Below are positions 47,401-60,045 of a stretch of DNA of 64,000 nucleotides, piece by piece. The position numbers and the translations under genes were made by a program. The stretch comes from Liolophura sinensis. Its lineage: Eukaryota; Mollusca; Polyplacophora; Chitonida; Chitonidae. The notes under the pieces are model-generated. The model was not told where the DNA came from and did no database searches. It worked only from the letters and a program-made list of their open reading frames with translations. The first letter of the stretch is position 1, and every line of letters begins with the position of its first letter. The DNA lies in assembly GCF_032854445.1 (NCBI RefSeq), contig NC_088304.1, positions 19,727,704-19,791,703 on the forward strand, written 5' to 3'.

Positions 47401-50400
47401 CAGCTGAAGGGAGATCACTTTGGAAACACTGAAGAGCCAAAAGTTATTTCCCCTATCTCCACAAAGCACAATAAACTCCAACTGTGATAATCCCATAACC
47501 CACCCAATGTCAATATTTCAAATCTTGAGTTGAGTGAGTGAGTGAGTGCTTGGGGTTTAACGCAAATCTAGCACTGAGACCAAAATAAAAACTTGTTCGT
47601 TCAGAACTTACCCAGAGACCTAGCCACAGCCAGAAATGGAATCTGGTCAATGGGAGTGCTGCGTCGCACCGGGCCCTTGTGGGCATTTTTGGGGCGGTTC
47701 CACACCACCCGGTTGACACCAGCCTTCCTCATGACACTGCCTCCACTCTTCTCAATACGTTTCCTCTCATCTGGACACTCTGGCTTGTGGTCCTATAAAC
47801 GCAGAATATTTAATAGCTTAGAGCCGACTTGATACATTTATAAGTACATGTTGATGGCTCAAAATGCAGAGTGATTCTACCATGTTTTGCTATTCACATG
47901 ACAAGGTTTGATTGCAAAATATGTGCTAGTGTGTCCTGCTGAAGAGAAAAAAATTTCACTTGTCATAAATCTTCAAAATGTTTAACCTCTAGAGCACTTT
48001 TTTGCAGTGGAATTCTGTGCGAGCTTCATAAAAACGAATTTGTTGAGGATTTGGGCCAATCATAAGAATTTTATTATGTTGTAGTTTACATCCATACGTA
48101 AACTCAGTGTTTACACCCATACATAAACTCAGTGTTTACATCCATATGTAAACTCAGTTAACCAGAGGTTGATACTCTCCAGGCCCTCAAAAGGGTAGCT
48201 CCTTTACACATACAATACAAAGAAACTGAAAATCGAATGGAAGAATAAAAAAAAAAAAGAAACACATTGAGTGTGGGATAGCATGTCACAGTACTTTTGA
48301 GCATTTGATTACTTTCTTAAACTTTCATCAGTGACTTAAATCAGTAAATAGTGGATGCTAGTTTCACGTCATTATGAGGAGAGTTCCTTGGAACTGACAG
48401 ACTATGACAAAGGCTTCTTGTACTGTTCACTTAGAGGACTTATCAAGATTATTTGAGAATTAAAAATTTATTGATGGATCTGATTCACAGGAAAACAGCT
48501 GTGCCGTCACATAATTTTGAAAATGGACATTTAGTGACTTGTACACATTTAAATGGACATTTAGTGACTTGTAAACATTTAAATAGACATTTAGTGACTT
48601 GTAAACATTTAAATGGACATTTAGTGACTTGTACACAACAGTGGCTTTGTTATCATGAACAAGTACATGTACCTTCATCCACTGAAGTTTCTGAAATGTA
48701 GACTGGTTCTCAGAGTTGTCATATCAGCATTAAGTGCAAGTCTGATATGTGTAATTTAAAAATTCTTATCAGAAGACCCCAGAGAGTTAGACAATTACAT
48801 ATATGTGGTAATCTACAGGAGTGCAGAGCTTCCGGACAGGAAGCTTTCGCCACAATGGCTAACAATACTTGGAGTGTGTTACGTTATGTGATTGGACAGG
48901 AGGTCCAAATGAACATGAACAAACCACTCAACCACAAACAAAACAGGAAGTTGGACACTTAAGGGGATAAATGCATAGACAATCCAGGTCATAACCACGG
49001 TATTCATCTGAGTTTGCCTATAATATTCTATATCTATGCACATGTATATCTGAAGAGCACCTGCTGTCCTTGGAAATTGTCAGAGTGACTTCCCTTGGTC
49101 CTTGTCTCGCGATTTAACTCCACTGGGACAAGATAGGGCTTGCTTCCTGAATTTAATTTACTGAACAGAATATTTTCTAACTTTGTAACAAAAGTAATAT
49201 ACTTTTGAGCAGGCGTTTATTTTTGCTTTTGAACAGGTGTGTGCGTATCACACTACCCTTACTGAACACCTGCGGTGTGATTTTCACCCATCAATTCACA
49301 CTCCTCAGTCTACCCTCAGAAGCCTGTTTTAAAAAGCCATTTCCAACTTAATAAGAGTTAAAAATGCCTGATTTGCACACATGTGGTTTTCAGAACATAA
49401 TAATGCTTGCTGCCGTGGTATATGTACGGCGTAAAATACCAATCAAATAAATAAATAAATCAAAGAAAAGACAACATATGAAATCACCTGAATTATTCAG
49501 AAAGAGGAGTGGAAACAGGTCTAAATATATTTGGTAACATTGCTAACCCACACACATACTGCTGTATGGTTAAACGGCAAACCATTAAGTGGAAACAGCT
49601 CCTTTCTCCAGGTTATAGAGACAGCTTGTGTCAGATTGATCAAAACTGATAACCTGGCCGCACTTCCAACTTTCTCAAAGTGACCGATTTTACAGCTACA
49701 TCTCAGTTACATGTATGTAACATCACAAAGAGAAAAAGTTGTCCTTTTTTATTTATTTATTTATTTGATTGCTGCGTTGTGCCCTAGTCGAGAATATTTC
49801 GCTTAAACTATGGAGACCAGAACTGTGGTAGGAGGAAACTGGGCAGAGTCCAGAGGAAACCCATGACCATCTGCAGGTTGCTTTTTAAACTTCATGTGGG
49901 ATACTTTATCCATTTATATATACATTTAGACTGGGGATGTCTTTCCAAAATTCTGCATTTTGCCTTGTGTAATAATTAACCCATATGCTTAATATATACT
50001 GGCCACAAAAATCTACATGTGTGATGGTAGTGAGAAACAAACAATTAATTATCAATGGCCTAGGGGACACACTAAACCAGAACAAACCTTTGTGAGCCTG
50101 ACAGCAGTCATGGGGGCATTGGCGGTGTTCTGTTGGCCCAGGACTATGGCAGAGTCTCCAACATGGCCTATGTACAGTTTGCAGTTCTTGATGAAGGCCA
50201 CGCTGGCTGTGGTACCCGAGGTGCTGGCGAACCCTGATGATGTCATCGGCCATTTGTCTGAAGAAATAAAACATGTTAAATGATATGAAAAGAGAATAGA
50301 CATCTAATACATGTAAGTATACACATCTAGCATCACTCAAGTACATGTATATATTGCAATTTCTAACCTTAAACTTTGCCCTCCTACATGTAAATCTATG

Positions 50401-53400
50401 AAGGGTTAAGAATACAACTGGTCAAAGGAAACTAGAACCCAAATGGGTGCACTTGCTATTCTTCTATTTTACTTTTCTTGTAACTAATGACAAAATTGTC
50501 TTCTAGTACAATCCATTGGTCTTCTCCATCCACAAAGAGTCTATCAGTTATTCTGTCTCATGGAGAACCCGGCCTGACTGTAATGAAGTCAATGTTTTTC
50601 AGCTTAAGAAGAATATATATATATTTTTTTTCTTAAGCTGAAAAACACGACTTCATTACAGATCTCTCAACATTTCTAAGCCACTAAAGGGCTGATATGA
50701 CTCTTTTTTTGGCATTCTGTTGCCTAGAAAATATTTCTCTCCATCATGATATAACCTACACACGACTTGCTTTCATAGATGAGGTGCCACTTCTCGTAGT
50801 ATATCACACTTCAAAACTAATATCGGGTTAAGTCATAGTCACTGTCGTGTAGCAATGGAGCTAGTTCAGAGCAGGCCTATTAATTTCTACATGCAGAGTG
50901 CAAAAAACAGGTGAATATAAGCACTCCACATTTCCAACGCTGCGTTTACTGAGGACATGTGTATAGAAAAACGCCAGCATTGCCGCAGTATTGTAATTCA
51001 CAAGTAGAAACACACTTTACAGTGATATCTACAATGGGATACATAATTATCTAAACATAGCTTGGATACTAAAAACTCACAAATCTGAACTTCATTGTCA
51101 AGGTTATTGTGTTCTTATCTTAGAGGGGTGAAGTGATGGCTGGGTGGAGGCACAATTTCCCTGTATTGCAACAACTATGACTTTAAATACCTTAGCCAGC
51201 TGTGATAAAGTTCAGAGGGCCCCCAGTTCAGTGGTTACAAGTATGTTCAAACACCAGTTACATGGGTAAGTCCAAGAAAAGGGGTAACTAAAGTGAGACA
51301 TACGGGGGTCAATTTATACTTTCTTGAAGGCCAAAAATCCTACTGTCTTCTAGCACTAACCATGGGTGTAAGTGAGACATAAATATCAACATAAATCTAC
51401 ATAAACGTCAACATAAATCAACTTAAATCTTAATGTGTGACATACAATAAAGGCACATGACCAGATACCAAGTTGTTAGTGTAACATGGACACAAAGATG
51501 CAGACAAAAAGTAAAAATAAGAATCAGCAGATGTTAATTAAACACTTTTCTCCTCACAGGAATGAGTAAATCTAAGGAATGCATGTATGTATACGTGTAA
51601 CCGTCCAGTGGTCCTCCAATCAATCAGACAGTCAAGATATATGAGCCAAAGGCTATATATGCACATGTAGCTGCACAGTGACATGACCGATAGCTACATA
51701 TGTTCAACTGTTACAGTGACATGACAGATAGCTACATATATTCAATTGTTACAGTGACATGACAGATAGCTACATATATTCAATTGTTACAGTGACATAA
51801 CAGATAGCCACATATGTTCAAATTGTTACAGTGACATGACAGATAGCTACATATATTCAACTGTTGCAGGATTATGGACAACTTCAAGCATTTGAACCAC
51901 ATAAATTATGTGATAATGGGGAAAATCAGATTTCTCTAATGAATGCAAATTCCAGGGTCAAAATGATTTTTTATACTAAAACTGGCTTATTTTTTTGTCT
52001 CCAAGGCGAACATTAGCAACACTGGGAAATGCTATCTACATGTATGCATGTTTATGTGTAAGATTTACTTATTTCACTGATGTTTTAGGTCATACTCAAG
52101 AATACTTCACTTATATACGACAGCGGCCAGCATTGTAGTGGGAGGAAACCCAGAAGAGCCCCAGGGAAAACCCACGACCATCAGCAGGTTGCCGAAAGAC
52201 CTTCCCATGTACGACAGGAGAGGAAGCCAGCATGAACCTGACTTGAACTCACAGCGACCACATTGGTGAGAGGCTCCTGGGTCATTGCGGTGTCCTGGTA
52301 TGCTACCCCCCTCGGCTATGGAGGAACCTTGCCTGCCCCTCTGGGGGTCATAAATTACGCAGTACACCCAAGTTCTAAAATTTAAATAAAAACAAGAAAG
52401 AAAAAAGAAATGGTTTGAGGAATTGGCCCCATAAAAGCCCACATCAAGAGAAATTGGAAAAACCTTTTTAAAAAATGTGTAAATTTTCATTAACTTGATG
52501 ATAGTAAGGTGTGATTTAATAGTGTTTTTCCATGGATATCCAAATAACATATTCAGCATATGAAGCATGTGAAGGCCTTGGGGAAGAACAGTTTCATTGT
52601 AAATTGATTGAGCTACCTTCGATAAATAAAGCTGTTACTATTGCATATAATATTAGACAATTCCACCATTTACATGTATCAAGTTTCACCCTAATTACTG
52701 GGCTCAAAGGAGGGCCCAAATTCAAAAGCTGTATTTGACTGAGTTACTTTAGGCCTCCTGTTCAACGGAGGCAGGTCACAATAGATAGATCGGTCAATAC
52801 AGCTCAGAGGGTAATCTAAAAGACTAGCAGTCAACCCCGATTTGATGTCATCAAAGAGCAGATAAATCTATTTTAACACGGCTGACTTGCACCTTTACAA
52901 GCAGAAGGAGACCAATGGCATTCACGGACTGACCTCAATGACCACAAATATTTGTCCCTGAGTGATATCCTGAGTGATCCAGGCTTCTTCAGTAAGGTTA
53001 TTTGCCCTTACATCACCTTACAAGTTTTTCACCAGCATAAACTCACACGTAGTATTTAATTAAGACCCTCTGCATGTACCTGAAATTACCTAAAATTTGA
53101 TCCATGACTAAGTTGCTCTTTTTTCCAGATTCTGGGAGTTATATTAATTTTAGAAAGAAGCTTTGAAATGTGTCTGAAGGTAAGATGATATCCTACTGGG
53201 AAAATGTAAATTTTAGCACCAGAACTAGTATCTCAAGACATTAACTTGCCTCAAAAAATGCTCTTTTGTGGTCGAATTTTTAGGTTATTTAGAGTATATG
53301 TACTTTACAATGTATAATACATGTACATTGCCAGCAACCTGCTAGAAAATTTTCAGGGACTTTAATAACTCAAGTCAAATTCATCAGACAACATTCTTAA

Positions 53401-56400
53401 GAGTTTGGGCTTGTAAGATAATGTCTACTGTGTGCATATCATAATTACCCTCTACATATAAACGTACTCAAGTCTCTAGGTATTAATTATCATACAACTG
53501 GAACATGTACAGTATCATTTTAACAGTATTTATAACAGTGTTTGATTGGTTTAATTCGACTGTTTTGGATGTTTAATGCTACCCTCTACATATAAACGTA
53601 CTCAAGTCTCTAGGTATTAATTATCATACAACTGGAACATGTACAGTATCATTTTAACAGTATTTATAACAGTGTTTGATTGGTTTAATTCGACTGTTTT
53701 GGATGTTTAATGCTGTACTTGAGAATTTTTCATTTACTTGCCCCTTTCTAAGTCTCTCCCACAGGGCCACAGAAAATGTGAAAACCATGCATGCACATAT
53801 GTACATGTAAGTGTAAACAAGGAATTTTCCATTACTATGTACATTTTCATTGGCCACTACTCTCCCTCAGTACCCAATACTCCGTGTCATTACACGCAAT
53901 CAATGCACATATAGAAAAGAATAACACAGCGAGCTTAACATGTCCAAAACAGAAACCATAACTTCAGCAGTATAGTCTGATTCAGAGTAGAATAAATTAA
54001 ATCAAACCTTTTGTAAGAACATGATTTGCACATTATGGCACACCATTGTTCAGGGATACCGGGTCAATACATTTATTTATGGACAAGCTATGAAATATCT
54101 GTAGAGAGACAAAGCCATGTATTGCACTGGTCAAGCTATATATAGACCTGATGCAAGCAAGGCAACTGGCAGACAACCAGCAAATGACCAAGCTGCAGAG
54201 GTGGAATGCGTGCAGATTCACAACACATACAATGCTAGCAAAAGCAAATCTTAAACTGATCAATACAGATACATGTATATATCAAATGTACATATCACAT
54301 GTACATATCGATATTTCATTGCAGTACTGAAATGCTAATGCTAATCCTGTTAATGGAAACATAGGTCAAGTTCAATGTACAGCATACTGGTACCCTTGGA
54401 TGGTACTGTTACTTTTGACACTATTGTAAGATTTAAACGGATACACATCACAGGTAACCACAAAATTAAGACGTCAACATTTTCAGCGAAATGCCATCAA
54501 TGTTTTACTGCATTCAAACTTATTGTTACTTATTGCAATAAAAATATGTCATATGATACATTGTACAGGTATTTATTGTTATCTTTTGAAGATGATGTTA
54601 TGAAAACCCACCATGGATGACAGCAAGTTTATATGTTATGTGACACACATTTCACTAGCCAATAGCCATACAATTGTCAGTTCTGTATATACAGTAAGTT
54701 ATCTGTGTTAAGTTATACAACTATCACTAAAAGAGCATTACCTCTGACTTTAAATGACAAAGCTTTAAATGTAAAATACACTGCACATGGCAATGGGTAC
54801 ACGGGTAGCATCGTAAACATAGATCACTAAAAGAGCATTACCTCTGACTTTAAATGACAAAGCTTTAAATGTAAAATACACTGCACATGGCAATGGGTAC
54901 ACGGGTAGCATCGTAAACATAGATGTCTGATGATTATGGAGAATAATTTATTCTCGGCAAACATCACTATCCACTAGTCTAAGGTCGGAGTAATAAACGA
55001 ACCAATAAAAACACTGAGCCAACTTAGCCCAAACTGTCACCATTTTATACAAGCTAAATGCACACAGATGCATGTGTGTGTATACATAATATATATGTTA
55101 TGTCTTCTATGGAAAGTAGTTTCCTTCCACCGTAAAGCTGGTCACCGTTGTATAAGAGAAATATTATTGAGTAAGGCATAAAACACCAATCAAATAAATA
55201 AATCTATGGCAAGTACTTCAATCATTCAACGAATCCTTATTAAAATGATTCATATACATGTACACCAATATATCTGAGGATAATATTTTGATTTTTAAAC
55301 TGTTATATCTTTGGTTTATCACAAAATCCTTCGTTTCATGTTAGATATGTGCACATAAATTATAACGTAAATACATGTAACTCTTAACAGAAAATGACGT
55401 GCATATAATGTAATCCTGTGTACATGTAGATGTAGATCTGTCTTTCATTAAGGCTCAAAACAATAAGTTTATGTTATCCTGAGCAGATATACCTGGAAAA
55501 TAACATGTAGGGGGTGTAAGGGAGGGTCATTATTTACAATAAACATGTATAAGCAGGGAGGCAACAGAAATGCAGGTATCCAAGTGCCTAAAATACTTAA
55601 ATCTGTTCTGAGAATCTGTATTTGCTCCTGAAGAAACATTAAAAAAATAAAACGATTATACTTTTAAGTGCTGAATAAGATCTAAACTTCTAGATTCAGA
55701 GTTGCATAAGACACTTGAGGAAATGCATTTAGAATCTATTAAAATTTGATGAAACAGAACCTTAACAATACAGGTCAGTCTCACATTAGCTTGGACATCA
55801 GATCAGTTGCTATCAGAATGATAGAACGGCTATGAGGTACTCTGACAGAATAGCTTAAGCGCTTTTATCAGGAGCTTTTCATTTATAAATTTTAACTTAC
55901 ATGTAATGTCTACAAATCAAAAGCCTGTGCATTAGAAAATGGAAGCATGCAACAAAAAAGTGACAACTTTCTGAAGAGGACACTGCCTGTTGGATCCTGT
56001 CTACAGGTAGCCACATTCAGCCCATTATGACAGGACTAGCTCCCTCATTGTCCTTGATGATTTTTAGTCTAATCTGTGAAGCAGTTCACATCTGAGAGAA
56101 GTGCACACGGCTCGCAATCTCAAGTCAGACTAGCATGTCAGCCGTTATCACATGTATTTATAGTCTACCTGGCTGTCAGATCCGAAACATGTCCTAGCTT
56201 GTTTCATTCAACACGGATCATGTGACAGCTGGCAACGGGTCAAAGCGACGTCATCGACATTCAACCTACATGTAGGTCAAAGTTCAACTACAAATACATT
56301 CAGACCTTTCCTTTGCAACAATCGATCTAACAAAGTACACGTCCCCACGTTGATCAACAATCGTTCACAAACACCAGAAAGCTGTTATGATAAGACTAGT

Positions 56401-57105
56401 AGTGAAAGTCAATCATAAGCATCCGATCGTACGACAGTGAAACCGTTATAAAAGGATCCGGGTAAAAGTAGGTCAACTCTAGCTACATGTAGCTATCGCT
56501 CGCTGAGCATGGAGCCTTCGTGCGTAGTAAACGCTGCGCGCGTAATTTTTATCTGAGGCATACACAATGTAACACTTCTCCATTTCAAGACATAGCACAC
56601 CACAAAATTGAAAACCCCATTGACTGATAGGGGAAACTGATGCATTTTTGTGTGAATAAAACGTTTATTGACCCCTGGTTGATTTCGCCAGCGGGTAGCA
56701 GCGATCGACTCGCCTGTCCAGTCGACGTAAACACTTCTGCCGAGGGCCACAAAGATCTAAGCTTTTGCACGACCACAAAGATTAATACATTGTCAAAATA
56801 CACTTACCACGCTCTTTCCACATCGCTTTATGGGTATCCAAAAAACCCGCTTTAATTGCTTGACACACATTTTCGTCGTCATCCGTCCAAAACTCGTCGT
56901 ATTTTGTTATTTCTTCCAGTAACCGGTCTCGAGCAAACTTGGCTGCTTCTGCTCCACCGTGTCCGTCGAAAACACCGAAATATCCAAATTCGACGACGCC
57001 CTTTTCATTTCTTTCAAAATGTACAGCATATCTATCTTCCATATATTTCCGTCCACCTTGATCACAACTCTCAGTAACTCGTAAATTCATCCCTATTTGA
57101 GACAT
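44421..57105 (-). CDS. PPM1D: PPM1D/Wip1-type PP2C phosphatase, 5 exons, one apparent frameshift
   Basis: Exons on the - strand: 57105-56808, 50257-50088, 47793-47612, 46998-46793 and 46427-44421 (TGA). The splice phases fit if one base of the AAAA run in exon 3 (47760-47763) is ignored; the product would then be about 953 aa, against 605 in human. PP2C motifs: [86 protein letters not shown] and [10 protein letters not shown], including the metal-binding Asp residues. The Wip1-specific basic loop is present (VVWNRPK...[14 protein letters not shown]). The C-terminal 600 residues are low-complexity with many SP/TP sites, three REYL motifs and a basic end ([19 protein letters not shown]). In vertebrates Wip1 dephosphorylates p53, ATM targets and p38 in the nucleus. 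Confidence 0.93.
47524..47580 (-). mobile_element. SINE family B, 3' tail fragment
   Basis: (GAGT)n followed by GCTTGGGGTTTAACGC, the reverse complement of the family B end. In PPM1D intron 3. Confidence 0.6.
48088..48160. repeat. Tandem repeat, ~27-bp unit, 3 copies
   Basis: 'gtttacatccatacgtaaac' + 'tcagt' repeated three times with small changes. In PPM1D intron 2. Confidence 0.85.
48521..48637. repeat. Tandem repeat, 30-bp unit, 4 copies
   Basis: Units start AAATGGACATTTAGTGACTT at 48521, 48551, 48581 and 48611. In PPM1D intron 2. The open frames on both strands are repeat by-products. Confidence 0.95.
49420..49462 (+). mobile_element. SINE family A, 3' tail fragment
   Basis: 'tatgtacggcgtaaaatacc' + 'aatcaaataaataaataaat'. 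In PPM1D intron 2. Confidence 0.7.
49748..49885 (-). mobile_element. SINE family A, 3' fragment
   Basis: (TTTA)n + GATTGCTGCGTTGTGCCCTA, core and body to 'catctgcaggttgct'. In PPM1D intron 2, about 200 bp from exon 2. Confidence 0.8.
50578..50661. repeat. 84-nt near-perfect hairpin in PPM1D intron 1
   Basis: The left arm (CTGTAATGAAGTC ... TTTTTCAGCTTAAGAA) pairs with the right arm (TTCTTAAGCTGAAAAA ... GACTTCATTACAG). There is one small bulge per arm and an AT-only loop of about 20 nt. It could be a tiny MITE or a structured transcript. Confidence 0.85.
51671..51866. repeat. Tandem repeat, ~39-bp unit, 5 copies
   Basis: 'cagtgacatgacagatagct' + 'acatatattcaactgtta' repeated. In PPM1D intron 1. 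Confidence 0.9.
52070..52322 (-). mobile_element. SINE family A, full length
   Basis: Reverse copy with the 'tcaagaatacttcacttata' core, B-box complement 'gacttgaactcaca', and a head ending 'tggtatgctacccccctcgg'. In PPM1D intron 1. Confidence 0.88.
53447..53714. repeat. Exact tandem duplication, 134-bp unit
   Basis: Copies at 53447-53580 and 53581-53714 are identical by eye. They begin ACCCTCTACATATAAACGTA and end GGATGTTTAATGCT. In PPM1D intron 1. Confidence 0.95.
54723..54922. repeat. Exact tandem duplication, 100-bp unit
   Basis: Copies at 54723-54822 and 54823-54922 are identical by eye. They begin ATCACTAAAAGAGCATTACC. In PPM1D intron 1. Confidence 0.95.
55118..55203 (+). mobile_element. 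SINE family A, 3' fragment
   Basis: 'ttccttccaccgtaaagctg', the core and 'caccaatcaaataaataaat'. In PPM1D intron 1. Confidence 0.8.
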
Positions 57106-57892
57106 TTTGATGAGAGACGCACGATCGCGCCTTCTCCTACAGTGGGAGTTGTAAATTTCACCCGCTCTATGAACATCTCAAGTCTGCTCTGATTGGCTAG
57201 TTCGAAGAACGTGACCTCTGATCAAAGTCTGCATTTCTTACGCCGTCCTTCATTGGCCCAACTGATGTTAGTCTCAAATATCTCACCCGATCTAGGAGCG
57301 AAAAGTTGTGACATAATTTCAAAGCGGAACATGCACAAACATGTATACCTTCAGGTATAGGCGCAGTTCACACTTGCAGTCAAAACAGTTCACTCACGTC
57401 AGCCTTTACAATGAAGCACAAAGAACAGTACTTAGCGACTCTCAAGCAGAGATATGCGATATATTCCGGTCTCTCTTTCGTCAGAGTTAATTCTAGACAT
57501 GGGACTAAAGACATTGGACACATTTTTTCAACTCGTTCTGTCTGTCTGGACAAATGTATAATAGAAGTCTATTGTTAAAAGAAAACAAGGGCTGTGAAAA
57601 AGTCTATATAAAAGAAAACAAGGGCTGTGTTTTAATTTGTGAGTAACGAAAACTTCAGTTGATTAAACCCCGGCCTTGTGTTAGATGGATCCAAACCTGT
57701 TATATTCTATTCGACACCAGGGCCTAGGATCATGAATCTATCTTAGGCTTAAGTTAGAATTTCAATCACTACATTTCTTATCTTCCATTCCTTTATTTTT
57801 GCTAAAAATTGTTGTAGAATAACTTATGCAGAATTTGCGTTGCCAGGCAATATTTTGATTTTGTTACATAAGAAATAACAATTCCTCCCCGG
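57106..57892. other. PPM1D upstream region
   Basis: Should hold the PPM1D promoter and 5' UTR (- strand). I could not identify a TATA box, initiator or response element with confidence. Confidence 0.35.
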
Positions 57893-58041
57893 CCGTAAGT
57901 GGGAAGATCCTCCAGCAACCTTTTGATGGTCATGGGTTCTCCCAGGCTCTGCCTGGTTTCTTCCCACCATAATACTGGCCGCCATCCTATAAGTGAAATA
58001 TTCTTAAGTACGACGTAAAAAACCCATCAAATCAAATCAAA
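57893..58041 (+). mobile_element. SINE family A, 3' half
   Basis: 'ggccgtaagtgggaagatcc', 'gcctggtttcttcccaccat', and the core to 'acccatcaaatcaaatcaaa'. Confidence 0.85.
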
Positions 58042-58234
58042 TACTTCACATTGTAATACTCCACTTTGTTATATGCTTCTTCTCCTTTCAGATGAAAACC
58101 AAATTCAAAATGTATTTAATTCCTTAAATTTGACAAAAAAAGAAAAATTTGTTGTGAACCAAAGCAGTCGTATTTTCTGAATTCCGCTTGATTACGTAAC
58201 TGAGCGGTACGTAATACCTGCTGTGATTACATAC

Positions 58235-58645
58235 ACATTTCTCTGTATGCTAAATGTTTATTGCCTTCTGCTACCATTTGTCTGTATAGACTGCACACCA
58301 CTGCTTACTCTGCTTACTCTTACTTCTAACGCAGAAAATCAGGTTTTGGTCAGAACTGTCAAAACAAACCACCAATTTACGCTTTCATGTTGAAGCTCTC
58401 TATAGGTTTTTAAATTTTACATAATTATAGCATCTAGATTAAAACTAATTTGCAAACGAATTAATGACGATTGTTTTGTCACACAGGAGGCTTCTCCAGA
58501 CATTCTGGTCATTTTCTACTTTTGAGACAGTCGTTTGCCCAAATCTTTCGAATTTTTGGAAAGTTTTAACTTTAAATGATCATTTATGACAAATCTAAGA
58601 TGAATATTAAAAGTCTGTGGGTGTTTGGTTAGTTTAAATGGTAAC
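58235..58645 (+). repeat. Diverged segmental duplication, copy 1
   Basis: Matches 59219-60045 in order. Shared: TAAATGTTTATTGCC(T/C)(T/C)CTGCT, 'caggttttg..(a)agaactgt', 'aatttgc.aacgaattaatga', 'gtgaaagttttaactttaaa'-like and 'ctctgtgg'. Not coding. Confidence 0.6.
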
Positions 58646-59218
58646 TAATAATTCCTAATAGCGAATTAGTCCGTAATAAGGAACAGACTGATTCGTTAGA
58701 TCGGAGAAAATGCAAAACGTCATCAATCAACCAATGATTGTAAGGGAATTCATGTCTTCATATATACATGTGTATCATATATATATATAAGCGGTGGACG
58801 AGGCTCGTGTGACTTTTTGGACAGTCTGTATAAACGTTTGTAAAAGACAACTTGTCCTCCACCAATACGGGATGTATATCTTTTTATGTCTCAGAGAGTA
58901 AAGTTCATTATCTTGTCTAAAATTAAAATAATTATGTGGTTTGTTTATGACAATACAGAATCTGGCTAAACGCTTGGCACAATTTTGTTTTTGCTGAAAC
59001 GTGTATAGATAACAGGGCACGTTTTCTTGGCCTTTAAAGAGACAATTGATTATGATACCTTATCATTCAAATTTGAATTTATTTAATGTCGAATTAGTTT
59101 GCTCTGAAAATCTACATACAAGGTAGAAAGCAGCATGTAAACCATCGGAGCCACGGAGGCCTCGCCCATAAGATTAGTTCACTGATAGGGATTACCTGCA
59201 TGCATGCTGCGAATAGAC

Positions 59219-60045
59219 ATGCCTCCGTTAAATGTTTATTGCCTCCTGCTATTATTTGTATATACATTGTGTAAACCTCTGCACATGCTGACCTCATAAT
59301 TATATATGTTAACACAAAGACCGGCCTTAATCACAGCACCGCAGTGGAATCATTGGAATGATTTTATAAACATATGTATTCAAGCAGGTTTTGCAAAGAA
59401 CTGTTAAGATAAAGCACCAATTTTCATGGTACATTTATATGATGTTTAATATTTGACACAAGATCTAATCACATTTTGACTGAAGCTTAGGCGCGATAAG
59501 TCTTAATTAAAATCAATTTGCGAACGAATTAATGATTAATTTTGTCAGAAATGGAGAAGGAGTTTTGGAGATGGAATGCTTTTATTTCTCGCTTAATTTT
59601 TGACATAATCCTTTGAAGAGGTTCATAGATCTTTGATATATTTTCTAGATTTAAAGATATTAGTAAAAGAAATTCAAAGTGTCAAGGGGGACTCCGTGGC
59701 TCAGTTGATTAGCCCACTAACACAGCGGAATGACCCAGAAACCTCTCACCAATGCGGTCGCTGGGAGTTCAAGTCCAGCTCGATTTTGCTGGCTTCCTCT
59801 CCGGCCGCATGTGGGATGGTCTGGCAGCAACCTGCGGATGATCGTGGGTTTCCCCCTGGCATTGCCCGGTTTCCTCCCACCATAATGCTGGCCGCTGTCG
59901 TATAAGTGAAATATTGTTGAGTACGGCGTAAACGCCAATCAAACAAATAAATAAATAAATCAAAGTTTCAAAAACTTTAGAAATTTGTGAAAGTTTTAAC
60001 TTTAAAATGTCACTCAGGCTCAGGATATTGAAACTCTGTGGTACC
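59219..60045 (+). repeat. Diverged segmental duplication, copy 2 (interrupted by a SINE)
   Basis: Same ordered blocks as copy 1. The interval between the 'aacgaattaatga' and 'gttttaactttaaa' blocks is lengthened by the family A SINE at 59690-59962. Confidence 0.6.
59690..59962 (+). mobile_element. SINE family A, full length
   Basis: Head GGGACTCCGTGGCTCAGTTG (A-box), B-box GAGTTCAAGTCC, the full body, the core 'aagtgaaatattgttgagta' and an (AAAT)n tail. Confidence 0.92.

Noticed and set aside
57106-57300. p53-type response element in the PPM1D promoter
   Set aside because: Vertebrate PPM1D is a p53 target, but I could not find two adjacent RRRCWWGYYY half sites that I would defend.
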